A stretch of DNA of 64,000 bases from an uncultured Algibacter sp. (GTDB lineage Bacteria; Bacteroidota; Bacteroidia; Flavobacteriales; Flavobacteriaceae), in contig NZ_CANMAU010000006.1 in assembly GCF_947495925.1 (NCBI RefSeq), forward strand, positions 304,689 through 368,688. Reading direction: 5' to 3'. Below, in pieces: positions 1-9,100 of this stretch. The translations under genes were made by a program, and so were the position numbers. The notes below the pieces were generated by a model. That model saw only the letters and a list, made by a program, of their open reading frames with translations, was not told the DNA's origin and did no database searches. Position 1 is the first letter of the stretch. The number at the start of each line of letters is the position of its first letter.

Positions 1-1063
1 CTCCTGCATTTTTAAAGCAAAGAATATCGCCTTCATTAATTTCATTAATACGTCTGTTATTTCCAAATGTATCCGTCTCACATATGTAGCCTACAACGGT
101 ATAAAAACGTTCACGTCCTTTAGGGTTTGAAATATTAACAATGTCATGATGAGAGCCGTAAAACATGGGGCGAACTAAATGATTAAACCCAGAATCTACT
201 TGAGCAAATACGGTAGAGGTGGTTTGCTTTACAGCATTAACTTGTGTTAAAAAGCTACCAGATTCACTTACCAAAAATTTACCAGGTTCAAAAGCTAAGG
301 TTAGATCTTTGCCATATTCTTTACAGAATGCGTTAAATCTACTAGATAATTTCTTTCCTAGCTCTTCAATATTAGTTTCAATATCTCCTTCTTTATAAGG
401 TACTTTAAATCCAGATCCAAAATCAATAAAGTCGAGGTTTTTGAATTGTTTTGCCGTATCAAATAATATTTCACTTGCATAAAGAAATACTTCAATATCT
501 AAAATATCACTACCTGTGTGCATGTGAATACCATTGATAGTCATTTTTGTGTTTTCAACAATGCGTAAAATATGGGGAATTTGATGTATGGAAATACCAA
601 ATTTAGAATCAATATGGCCTACAGAAATATTAGCATTACCTCCAGCCATAACATGCGGGTTAATACGAATACAAACAGGTACGTTAGGATGTTTTGTTCC
701 AAACTGCTCCAGAATAGACAAATTATCAATATTTATTTTGACTCCTAATTTTGCAGCTTCTTCAATCTCTTTTAAAGAAACTCCATTTGGAGTAAATATA
801 ATTTGTTCAGGAGAAAAACCTGCTGCCAAACCTAACTGAACTTCTTGTATTGAAACGGTATCGATTCCTGAGCCTAAAGACTTAAATAATTTTAAAATTG
901 ATATGTTAGATAAGGCCTTCACTGCATAATTAAGCTTTAACTTTTTTACGCTTTTAAAGGCATTGGTTAACCTGTGATACTGACTTTCTATTTTTTCTGC
1001 ATCATATACATAAACGGGACTTCCAAAATCTTGTGCAATTCTTAGCAATTGATTTTCTAACAT
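1..1063 (-). CDS. lysA: Diaminopimelate decarboxylase, C-terminus cut off by window edge
   Basis: PLP-dependent enzyme that decarboxylates meso-diaminopimelate to L-lysine, the last step of lysine synthesis. The 354 visible codons start at ATG (1063-1061) with MLENQLLRIAQDFG. The PLP lysine is K49 in LNYAVKA. The glycine loop IDFGSGFKVPY and the substrate-binding ICETDTFG near the visible end match the fold III (alanine racemase-like barrel plus Greek-key) family. About 45 C-terminal residues are missing because the window starts inside the gene. It is transcribed divergently from sucC. A second lysine gene, dapD, lies 25 kb away, so the pathway is not clustered here. Confidence 0.95.
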   Translation of the reverse strand, partial: MLENQLLRIAQDFGSPVYVYDAEKIESQYHRLTNAFKSVKKLKLNYAVKALSNISILKLFKSLGSGIDTVSIQEVQLGLAAGFSPEQIIFTPNGVSLKEIEEAAKLGVKINIDNLSILEQFGTKHPNVPVCIRINPHVMAGGNANISVGHIDSKFGISIHQIPHILRIVENTKMTINGIHMHTGSDILDIEVFLYASEILFDTAKQFKNLDFIDFGSGFKVPYKEGDIETNIEELGKKLSSRFNAFCKEYGKDLTLAFEPGKFLVSESGSFLTQVNAVKQTTSTVFAQVDSGFNHLVRPMFYGSHHDIVNISNPKGRERFYTVVGYICETDTFGNNRRINEINEGDILCFKNAG

Positions 1064-1230
1064 AATATTCAAATTTTTGTCAAAGATATTTCTTTATGGA
1101 ATATTACAAAGGAATAGATGAAATATTATACAAAATAAACATTTTGTTAAATATTTAACATCGGTATAATATCGATAATATTATAGAAAGTTTTAATAAT
1201 TAAATATTAGGGTAAGTAAAGCCTATTATT

Positions 1231-1238
1231 TACATTTG
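1231..1238 (+). promoter_or_regulatory. Candidate -7 promoter box for sucC
   Basis: TACATTTG matches the Bacteroidetes housekeeping -7 consensus TAnnTTTG, 26 bases before the sucC ATG. No TTG lies at the usual -33 distance, so only half of the promoter is supported. Confidence 0.4.
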
Positions 1239-1264
1239 TGATTCTTATAATTATATAGCATATT

Positions 1265-2455
1265 ATGAACTTACACGAATATCAAGGTAAAGAAATATTA
1301 AATAGTTTTGGTGTACGCATCCAAAGAGGTATTGTTGCTCAAAATGCTCAAGAAGCAGTGGCAGCAGCAAAGCAATTGACAAATGAAACTGGAACAAGTT
1401 GGCATGTTATAAAAGCTCAAGTTCACGCAGGTGGACGAGGAAAAGGTGGAGGTGTTAAGCTTGCCAAAAACTTAAAAGAAGTTGAAGAAATAGCTGGACA
1501 AATTATTGGTATGGATTTGGTTACTCCACAGACTTCTGCTGAAGGTAAGCGAGTTCACCAAGTTTTAATTGCAGAAGATGTTTATTACCCTGGCGAAACA
1601 GAGACTAGCGAATTTTACGTGTCTGTTTTATTAAATAGAGGGACAGGACGTAATATGATTATGTATTCTACAGAAGGTGGAATGGATATTGAAACTGTTG
1701 CTGAAGAAACACCACATTTAATATTTACTGAAGAGGTGGATCCTGCAGTTGGTTTAATGCCATTTCAAGCGAGACGTGTTGCTTTCAATTTAGGATTATC
1801 TGGTTTGGCTTTTAAAGAGATGACTAAGTTTGTGACTAATCTTTATACGGCTTATGTAAAGTCTGATTCGTCTTTATTTGAAATAAACCCTGTTCTTAAA
1901 ACAAGTGATAACAAAATTATGGCAGTTGATGCCAAAGTAACTATAGATGATAATGCATTATATAGACACAAGAACTATGTAGATTTACGAGATGTTCGTG
2001 AAGAGAGTGCCATTGAAGTTGAAGCTGGTGAGTTAGGATTGAATTATGTTGATCTTGATGGAAATGTGGGATGTATGGTGAACGGAGCTGGTTTAGCTAT
2101 GGCTACCATGGATTTAATTAAACAAGCTGGTGGAGAACCTGCCAATTTTTTAGATGTTGGTGGTACTGCTGATGCTGCACGTGTTGAAGCTGCATTTAAA
2201 ATTATATTGAAAGACCCTGCCGTTAAAGCTATATTGATTAATATTTTTGGAGGGATTGTGCGTTGTGATCGTGTAGCTCAAGGTGTTATTGATGCTTACA
2301 AAAATATGGGGAATATTAATGTTCCTATTATTGTGCGTCTACAAGGAACAAATGCAGATATAGCAAAAGAGTTAATTGATAACTCTGGATTAGATGTTAT
2401 GAGTGCTACGGAATTTCAAGAGGCTGCTGATAAAGTTCAGCAAGTATTAGCTTAG
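1265..2455 (+). CDS. sucC: Succinyl-CoA synthetase (ADP-forming), beta subunit
   Basis: Beta subunit of the TCA-cycle enzyme that interconverts succinyl-CoA and succinate with substrate-level phosphorylation. The 396-residue length is normal. An N-terminal ATP-grasp domain carries the nucleotide loop GGRGKGGG (56-63). The C-terminal CoA-ligase domain has [13 protein letters not shown] and [10 protein letters not shown], the phosphate-loop and subunit-interface motifs. The alpha subunit (sucD) is not adjacent, which is common in this family. The gene stands alone: divergent from lysA and followed at once by a strong terminator. Confidence 0.97.
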   Translation: MNLHEYQGKEILNSFGVRIQRGIVAQNAQEAVAAAKQLTNETGTSWHVIKAQVHAGGRGKGGGVKLAKNLKEVEEIAGQIIGMDLVTPQTSAEGKRVHQVLIAEDVYYPGETETSEFYVSVLLNRGTGRNMIMYSTEGGMDIETVAEETPHLIFTEEVDPAVGLMPFQARRVAFNLGLSGLAFKEMTKFVTNLYTAYVKSDSSLFEINPVLKTSDNKIMAVDAKVTIDDNALYRHKNYVDLRDVREESAIEVEAGELGLNYVDLDGNVGCMVNGAGLAMATMDLIKQAGGEPANFLDVGGTADAARVEAAFKIILKDPAVKAILINIFGGIVRCDRVAQGVIDAYKNMGNINVPIIVRLQGTNADIAKELIDNSGLDVMSATEFQEAADKVQQVLA

Positions 2456-2480
2456 ATAAACGATATTTTTTAGATAGTAA

Positions 2481-2513
2481 AAAGTAGTGATTTTATTAAT
2501 CACTACTTTTTTT
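2481..2513 (+). terminator. Rho-independent terminator of sucC
   Basis: Perfect 12-bp stem (2481-2492 with 2498-2509), 5-base loop, followed by a run of seven T that overlaps the stem end. It lies 25 bases after the sucC stop. Confidence 0.85.
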
Positions 2514-2534
2514 ATGGACTTAATTAAGCTTTTA

Positions 2535-2554
2535 ATGTTAATAAGTGTTAACAT
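2535..2554. promoter_or_regulatory. Perfect inverted repeat upstream of small secreted protein gene
   Basis: ATGTTAA, six-base spacer, TTAACAT: a perfect 7+7 inverted repeat 70 bases before the start of the next gene. It could be an operator. It lacks a T-run so it is not a terminator. The AT-rich composition makes chance more likely than for a GC-rich palindrome. Confidence 0.3.
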
Positions 2555-2624
2555 AGCAATGTGTTTGTAACTGTTTTCAGATTTGGTCGTCTAAATAGTA
2601 TAAATCAATTAAAAATCAAACATT

Positions 2625-2975
2625 ATGAGAACTGTGAAAACATTATTCTTGGTATTAGCAATCACTTTTACCAGCACAATTATGGCGGAAACGTCACCAA
2701 AACCAATATTTAAAATTGATCATTTATCTGAACTAATTCAAAAGGAATTTAGTACGTTTTTAAAAGATTCAAATTTTAAAATTGAAAAAGACGAAGTAGC
2801 CTTTGTAACTATTATGTTTAACAAAAAAAATGAAATTGTTGTTTTGTCTGTAGATTCACAAAACAAAGACGTTGAGTTTTTCATAAAAACAAAACTTAAC
2901 TATAAAAAACTTCCTGTAAAAAACAATCAAAAATATAAGCGGTATAAATTTCCTATTAGGCTAAGTGCCAATTAA
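2625..2975 (+). CDS. Small secreted protein, TonB-C-like, unknown function
   Basis: 116 residues. Residues 1-21 form a Sec signal peptide ending in TIMAE. The mature part has the pattern VTIMFNKKNEIVVLSV followed by a helix and YKKLPVKN, which resembles the beta-alpha-beta layout of TonB C-terminal-like domains in small flavobacterial periplasmic proteins. That is a pattern judgement only. It is preceded by a 170-base gap with an inverted repeat and followed by a terminator that runs into the convergent DUF1456 gene. Probably monocistronic. Real gene: likely; function: not known. Confidence 0.6.
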   Translation: MRTVKTLFLVLAITFTSTIMAETSPKPIFKIDHLSELIQKEFSTFLKDSNFKIEKDEVAFVTIMFNKKNEIVVLSVDSQNKDVEFFIKTKLNYKKLPVKNNQKYKRYKFPIRLSAN

Positions 2976-3003
2976 TAGCTTTTTGTAAACCATGCATTAT
3001 AAG

Positions 3004-3033
3004 GAGTAACTTAAAACAGTTACTCTTTTTTTT
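3004..3033 (+). terminator. Terminator of the 2625 gene, overlapping the convergent gene
   Basis: Perfect 8-bp stem GAGTAACT (3004-3011) with AGTTACTC (3018-3025), six-base loop, then eight T (3026-3033). Its right half also encodes the last codons and stop of the minus-strand DUF1456 gene. Confidence 0.85.
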
Positions 3034-3292
3034 GTTTTCTAGAATCTCCTTTGGGAGTCGATTTTTGTTTAGGAGGCATAGGTCCTCTTAAATGAATGAC
3101 CAAGCCATTTAAAAAATTTCTAAGAATTTGATCTCCGCATTCCATGTATTTTGGATGGTCTTCTCTTCTGAAAAAAGCACCAAGTTCACTTTTAGAAATT
3201 CTAAAATCAACAAGTGCTAAAATTTTAACAATATCATCATCGCGTAACTTAAGTGCAACTCTTAGTTTTTTCAGAATATCATTATTTGTCAT
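3020..3292 (-). CDS. DUF1456 (YehS-type) protein, single domain
   Basis: 90 residues beginning MTNNDILKKLRVALKLRDDD, which matches the DUF1456 family typified by E. coli YehS. YehS has two tandem copies of the roughly 70-residue unit; this protein has one copy (1-72) followed by a Lys-rich basic tail (PPKQKSTPKGDSRKQKKE). The unit keeps the family pattern of two short helices, FRISKSELGAFFRREDHP and a final helix ILRNFLNGLVIHLRG. The molecular function of the family is not established. The last five codons lie inside the terminator of the convergent gene. Confidence 0.85.
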   Translation of the reverse strand: MTNNDILKKLRVALKLRDDDIVKILALVDFRISKSELGAFFRREDHPKYMECGDQILRNFLNGLVIHLRGPMPPKQKSTPKGDSRKQKKE

Positions 3293-3661
3293 ATCAATTT
3301 TTTAAGTCTTTAGTTGGGAATGCATTTCATCGATACCTCTTATACTCAAGCATGTTTTTAGCTTTTTCGGAGATTACAAAGATACCCTAAATATTTATGG
3401 TTTTTAAAAACCAATTTATTGAGATATTTTTTATTTTAAATAATTGTTAATCAATAAATTGCGTTAATGTGGTTCTGAATATTTTTAGATAGTCAATATG
3501 TTAAAATGCATTTTATTTAGATGAATTAATTATGCCGAATGATGAAACAAAGAAAAATACGATTAAATACCTATCACTTTTCGATAAGTTACATTTTTTG
3601 CGGGATTATTAAAAGGCTCTTCTGCGTAACTTTATAATGTAATTAGTTTATCCCTATAATA
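3293..3661. other. 369-base gene-free region
   Basis: AT-rich gap between two divergent genes. Seen: a TATCTTTG -7 box on the minus strand (3384-3377) for the DUF1456 gene, and a 26-codon reading frame 3532-3612 with no start signal or recognisable product. Nothing else is recognisable. Confidence 0.5.
3377..3384 (-). promoter_or_regulatory. Candidate -7 box for the DUF1456 gene
   Basis: Minus-strand TATCTTTG matches TAnnTTTG exactly. A TTG lies 27 bases upstream, further than the usual 17-23, so the -33 part is weak. It implies a leader of about 80 bases. Confidence 0.35.
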
Positions 3662-4075
3662 ATGATTAATAGAGTAGAAAAATTGAGTCTTTTATCAGAA
3701 ATGATTGCCTTTGCAAAATATGATAAGGACATAAAAAGAATTGAATATAATTTTCTATTAGGAGTAGCAAAACAGTTGGATATTTCTCGTGAAGATTTTG
3801 AATACTTAATAGAGAATCCTATAACATATACTCACTTAAAATCTCATAGTGAACGTATTGTTCAATTTCATAGATTGGTTTTGTTAATGAATATTGAACA
3901 AGAGTTTAATGAAGATAATAACTCAAAAGGAGTTATTAAACTTTACAATTTCGGATTAAGAATGGGGTTAAGTCATGAGTCCATAACAAAGGTGTTGTAT
4001 TTAATGGAAAGTTTTCCCAATAAAATAGTACCACCAGATGTGTTGATTGACATATTTAAAACCCAATATAATTAA
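3662..4075 (+). CDS. TerB-like helical protein next to uvrB
   Basis: 137-residue, all-helical, acidic protein without signal peptide or membrane segment. The pattern LSLLSEMIAFAKYDKDIKRIEYNFLLGVAKQLDI resembles the TerB/tellurite-resistance-like helical domain (a residue acidic pair after the first helix, then a second helix with IEYNFL). Orthologues in flavobacteria often carry the name excinuclease ABC subunit B, apparently transferred from the neighbouring uvrB. Nothing here resembles UvrB: there is no Walker motif and no helicase motif. It converges with uvrB, with 59 bases between the stops. Function unknown. Confidence 0.65.
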   Translation: MINRVEKLSLLSEMIAFAKYDKDIKRIEYNFLLGVAKQLDISREDFEYLIENPITYTHLKSHSERIVQFHRLVLLMNIEQEFNEDNNSKGVIKLYNFGLRMGLSHESITKVLYLMESFPNKIVPPDVLIDIFKTQYN

Positions 4076-4121
4076 TAGCTAAGTTAAATAGGTTTTAAAA
4101 TGTTTGCTCTTAATGGGCAGT

Positions 4122-4152
4122 GAAAAGCTAAAAGTTAAACTTTTAGCTTTTC
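4122..4152. terminator. Long hairpin between convergent genes, spanning the uvrB stop
   Basis: Perfect 13-bp stem (4122-4134 with 4140-4152) and a 5-base loop that contains the uvrB stop codon. The stem ends are A/T-rich, but no long T-run follows on either strand, so termination is plausible rather than certain. Confidence 0.5.
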
Positions 4153-6138
4153 TAGTTTGTTTTGGTATGTTTTTATTTCATCACGCAGCTCAGCGGCAAT
4201 TATAAAATCTAAGGCTTTTGCAGCTTCTTCCATAAGCTTTCGTTTTTCACGTATTTTCTTTTCAAGTTCTGGTTTACTTAAATATTCGCTTTCTGGTTCT
4301 GCTGCTTTAGCAGCTTCTAATTCATAACTATAAGTACTTACAGAGTTTTTAGACAAAACATTATCCAGACTTTTATTTAATGCTTTGGGAATAAGATTAT
4401 TTTCTGAATTATAAGCTATTTGTTTTTCACGTCTATAGCTAGTCTCATCTATTGTTTTTTGCATACTCTTAGTCACTTTGTCAGCATACATAATGGCTTT
4501 TCCATTAAGGTTTCTTGCAGCTCTACCAACAGTTTGAGTTAGTGATCGAGCCGATCGTAAAAAACCTTCTTTGTCTGCATCCAAAATGGCTACAAGGGAC
4601 ACTTCTGGTAAATCTAATCCTTCACGAAGTAGGTTTACACCAACCAAAACATCGAATAAGCCTTTACGTAAATCTTGCATAATTTCAACACGTTCTAAGG
4701 TGTCAACATCACTATGAATATAACGACATCTAATCTGAATCCGATCTAAGTATTTAGTTAATTCTTCTGCCATACGTTTTGTTAATGTGGTTACTAGCGT
4801 ACGCTCATCTTTTTCAATACGTTGCTGAATTTCTTCTATTAAGTCATCAATTTGATTTAGGCTTGGACGTACTTCTATAATAGGGTCTAATAAGCCTGTT
4901 GGCCTGATAACTTGTTCAACATAAATCCCATCCGTTTTTTGTAATTCATAATCAGCAGGGGTTGCGCTTACATATATCACTTGATTTTGTAATGCTTCAA
5001 ACTCTTCAAATTTTAATGGTCTATTATCCATAGCAGCAGGAAGTCTAAATCCATATTCTACCAGGTTCTCTTTTCGGCTTCTATCTCCTCCATACATGGC
5101 ATGGACTTGGGAAATAGTTACATGACTTTCATCTACAACCATTAAAAAATCATCTGGGAAATAATCTAGCAAACAAAATGGTCGAGTTCCTGGTAATCTA
5201 CCATCCAAGTATCGCGAATAGTTTTCAATACCCGAACAATACCCTAACTCACGTATCATTTCTAAATCAAACTCTGTTCTTTCTTTAAGTCTTTTTGCTT
5301 CCAGGTGTTTTCCTATGTCTTTAAAATAATCATGTTGTTTTACAAGATCATCTTGAATATCTTTAATAGCACCTTGGAGAATATCTGGGGATGTTACGAA
5401 CATATTGGCAGGATATATGTTTAATCTATCATATTTCTCAACAACTTGATTGGTTTGTATATTGAAAGACTCGATATCTTCAATTTCATCACCAAAAAAA
5501 TGAATTCTAAACGCATCGTCTGCATAACTTGGAAAAACGTCAACAGTATCTCCTTTAATTCTAAAATTGCCATGATGGAATTCGCCCTCTGTTCTCGAAT
5601 ATAAACTTTGTACTAATTGATGTAATAGTTTTGTTCTTGAAATTTTTTGATCACGTTCTAGGGTGATGACGTTCTTTTGAAATTCAACGGGATTTCCAAT
5701 ACCATATAAACAAGAAACGGAGGCTACAACCAAAACATCCCGTCTTCCAGATAGTAAAGATGATGTGGTGCTTAATCTCATTTTTTCTATTTCCTCGTTA
5801 ATTGATAAATCCTTTTCTATATAAACACCCGAAACCGGAATATATGCTTCTGGTTGATAGTAGTCATAATAGGAAACAAAATACTCGACAGCATTGTTGG
5901 GAAAGAACTGTTTGAATTCAGAATATAGTTGAGCCGCAAGCGTTTTATTATGAGCTAGAACTAGAGTAGGGCGTTGTACTTCTTCAATAACATTGGCAAC
6001 AGTGAAAGTTTTTCCAGAGCCTGTAACCCCTAAAAGTGTCTGGTATTGTTCGTTGGTGTTGATACCATCAACGAGTTGTTTGATCGCTTGTGGTTGATCG
6101 CCGGTAGGACTAAATTCAGATTCAATTTTAAATTGCAT
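4135..6138 (-). CDS. uvrB: UvrABC excinuclease subunit B
   Basis: DNA damage-recognition helicase of nucleotide excision repair; receives DNA from UvrA and recruits UvrC. 667 residues, normal length. Walker A GVTGSGKT (37-44), the beta-hairpin YYDYYQPEAYIP around 90-103 that clamps the damaged strand, DESHVTISQ (DEAD-like motif II), helicase motif VGVNLLREGLDLPEVSL and TQTVGRAARN (motif VI), then the C-terminal UVR/UvrC-binding domain (LEKKIREKRKLMEEAAKALD). A minus-strand TAATTTTG box lies just ahead of the start, so it can be transcribed apart from the T9SS gene 27 bases upstream. Confidence 0.98.
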   Translation of the reverse strand: MQFKIESEFSPTGDQPQAIKQLVDGINTNEQYQTLLGVTGSGKTFTVANVIEEVQRPTLVLAHNKTLAAQLYSEFKQFFPNNAVEYFVSYYDYYQPEAYIPVSGVYIEKDLSINEEIEKMRLSTTSSLLSGRRDVLVVASVSCLYGIGNPVEFQKNVITLERDQKISRTKLLHQLVQSLYSRTEGEFHHGNFRIKGDTVDVFPSYADDAFRIHFFGDEIEDIESFNIQTNQVVEKYDRLNIYPANMFVTSPDILQGAIKDIQDDLVKQHDYFKDIGKHLEAKRLKERTEFDLEMIRELGYCSGIENYSRYLDGRLPGTRPFCLLDYFPDDFLMVVDESHVTISQVHAMYGGDRSRKENLVEYGFRLPAAMDNRPLKFEEFEALQNQVIYVSATPADYELQKTDGIYVEQVIRPTGLLDPIIEVRPSLNQIDDLIEEIQQRIEKDERTLVTTLTKRMAEELTKYLDRIQIRCRYIHSDVDTLERVEIMQDLRKGLFDVLVGVNLLREGLDLPEVSLVAILDADKEGFLRSARSLTQTVGRAARNLNGKAIMYADKVTKSMQKTIDETSYRREKQIAYNSENNLIPKALNKSLDNVLSKNSVSTYSYELEAAKAAEPESEYLSKPELEKKIREKRKLMEEAAKALDFIIAAELRDEIKTYQNKLEKLKV

Positions 6139-6142
6139 TATG

Positions 6143-6150
6143 CAAAATTA
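6143..6150 (-). promoter_or_regulatory. Candidate -7 box for uvrB
   Basis: Minus-strand TAATTTTG matches TAnnTTTG and ends four bases before the ATG at 6138. The transcript would be nearly leaderless. No -33 TTG at the right distance. Confidence 0.35.
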
Positions 6151-6165
6151 CACAAAATATAAATG

Positions 6166-9100
6166 CTATCGCTTTAAAGCAAAATGGCCTTTGATTTGAA
6201 ATGTATTGCCGTCCTGAACAATACTTGCTAGAAACCAATAATCGTCTGAGGGCATTTTTTGACCGTTATAATTACCATTCCATCCCGTGGAATTATGAGG
6301 TAAAGTTTTTAAAAGTTTACCATATCTATCATAAATATAAACAATGGTTCCCGGAAGCTGATTGGCCCCAGTAACATGCCAAGTGTCATAAATACCGTCT
6401 CCGTTTGGCGTTACAAACTTTGGGATGTCAAAAACAAAAACTTCTTTTGAAATATCCATACAGCCATTTAAATCACGTACCGTAACAACATGCATACCGA
6501 AACTGACATTGTCAAAAACGTTCGAAGTTTGTGGATTTCCTCCATCAAGTACATAGACATAATTTCCTATTCTACCTAGATTTATGTCTACAGTTATGCT
6601 ATTTGGGTCCTGAAAGTCTACAGTAGAGGTGAATTCTATTTCAGCCTGTTCAGACTCTATTACTGTAAAAGTTTTGGTATAGGAACAATTATTAGCTGTG
6701 GTTACAGTTACAGAATAGTCTCCTAGCTCATTTGGGGTCACAAAAATCTCACTTGAAGAAGAATTATTTACTGGAGGGTTAACATTTGTAGACCATAAAT
6801 AAACATCGTTAGGGTCACCCGTATAGGCGTCAACACTAATTGGTATACCATCGCATAAAGGGACAACGTCGTTTATAGGGATAACTGGTAATGGATGTAC
6901 GATAATATTAAATTGGGTTATGTCATAACACCCTGTATTATTGTTTTCTAATCGAGCATAAATAATATCTCCATTTTTAGCCGAATAAGGTGCGTTTAAT
7001 GCGTTTGTGTTTTCCTCGGCATTAGCTATAGCATCGAAATAGGTGACTGTATATAAAGACTGAGAGAGTGTTCCTAAAACGTTATTCGTGTTTTCTGTTA
7101 AATTAAAAGCAAAAAAACCATCAAAATCATCATCACAGCTTATTAAGTCTGGTGGGATAGTGGCAACAGGATTTGGGTTTATTTGTAAGTTAAATGACGT
7201 TGTTGTAAAACAACCGTTACTTACATCTTCCAGCCTTAGATGAATTGTATGAACTGAACTAGTGTAATTATAAGTATTACCTAATGGGAATACATTGTTT
7301 TCCGCGTCATCGTTAGTGCTATGATAGGATATGTTTACTAAGGAAGAATCATCAACAATCATATTGTTAACTAAAGATAAATCATAAGTGTCCGTATCAT
7401 TATCACATATGGGGATAGTATCAATAGGGGTAAATTGCGGAGGGTTGTTCACTAAAAGTTCTAAAGGTACGAGGGTATAACATCCAGTAATAGGATTAGT
7501 AACCGTGAAATAGATGGTTTTTGATGCTGAAGTAAAATTAGAAGGATCTATAATTTCATTTGAAGCATCTCTTCCATCATCCTCATTTATATCAGACAGC
7601 TCATTGTAATAATTAATGATTAGTATATCTCTTAACCTATCTATTATCTGAAAGTCTGGAGTCTGTGTTAGTAAATTAAAGGCGGTTAAGTCAAAATTTG
7701 CATTTCCCCCAAATGTGTCTGCACAATTTGTTATTGAGGGGTTACCAACAAGAACACTAGGAATTGCAGTAATTAGAATATTAATGGGCTCAACAACATG
7801 ACAAAGCGAATTGTCATTTTCAATCCTAATATAAATAGTTTCTGTTGTTTTAGAGGTATTAGTGAAAGAATATGGATCTGGTAAAGAATTTTCGTTATTA
7901 TCAGCATCTTCAGGACTAATATGAAAGGAAATATTTAAATCATCACCCGTAAACCCCTCACTTAACTCAGCTATTTTTTTATTCAAGTCAAGTTCATATT
8001 CGCCACTAGAGCCCGAATCATCACAAATCACAAAATCTATTACAGGATTGTAGTCGGGAGCTGGAGATACTATTAATTGTATGTTACCCGTGTCAAAACA
8101 GGTTGGGTCTGTAGTGTTTTCAACCCGAACATGAATAGTTTGTTCTCTTGATATGTTGTTATAAATTACATCCTTTGGAATAGGCATAGTAAATGCAGCA
8201 TCTTCGAAATAAAAAACTTCTTTTCCTGTTTGTCCATTTAGAACATCCTCATCTATTTCTGACAATATGAAATCAGCCACATCTGAACCGTCAGTTTTAC
8301 ATATTTGAAACTCAATATTATTTGGAATTATGGGCTCCGTATTAATGAAGGTCTCAAAAGATACTATATTATAACAATTTGTATTACTAACTATATCCTC
8401 TATACGTACAAATATGGTTTGCGTATTTGTGTTGTAGGTATCTCTTTCTGATTCTGGAATTTCGTTTGTTTTAGTATCAGCATCGTCAAAGGAGGTGAAA
8501 AAGTCAATATCAAGTCCTACTGTACTCGATACTATATCACTAATTTTATTATTTAAATTTACCTCAACAAAACCATCAGTTTCACCGTCAAAATTATCGC
8601 AAAGTACAATATTAACCGGTGTGTTTGCCGAAGGTGCTGTTATCACCTCAATTTTAAAAGGGTTTACGGTATGGCAACCTACTGCTCCAGGGCTAGTTAT
8701 TCTTGCAAAAAGTTCCGTTACTGGGTCCGTATTTTCATAAAATTGAGGTAAAGGATTAATATTGCCATCTGCATCTGTTTGATTTTCGAAATAGGTAACC
8801 TCAAAATCTGAATTACCGTCATTAATTATATCATCTAACGATGTTAGATCTATTTGTACAATGCCATCATCATCGTCGTCACAATATGGTAAAGTCTTTT
8901 CCTCGAATAATAAAATAGGGTTTATAATTAAAGTGATGTCTGTTTCCTCTTTACATCCAGCACCATCATCAATTTCAACATATACGACTTGGGGGTTAAA
9001 AGCATTAAATGGGAGGCTTTTATCTAAAGCATTTCCGCTATCTCTATCTTCTGGAGTGCGATAAAACGTGACTTCAATGTTATTTGGTAATCCATTATCC

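Noticed and set aside
3532..3612. 26-codon reading frame in the gap before the TerB-like gene
   Set aside because: No promoter or recognisable product; a frame of this size is expected by chance in AT-rich DNA.
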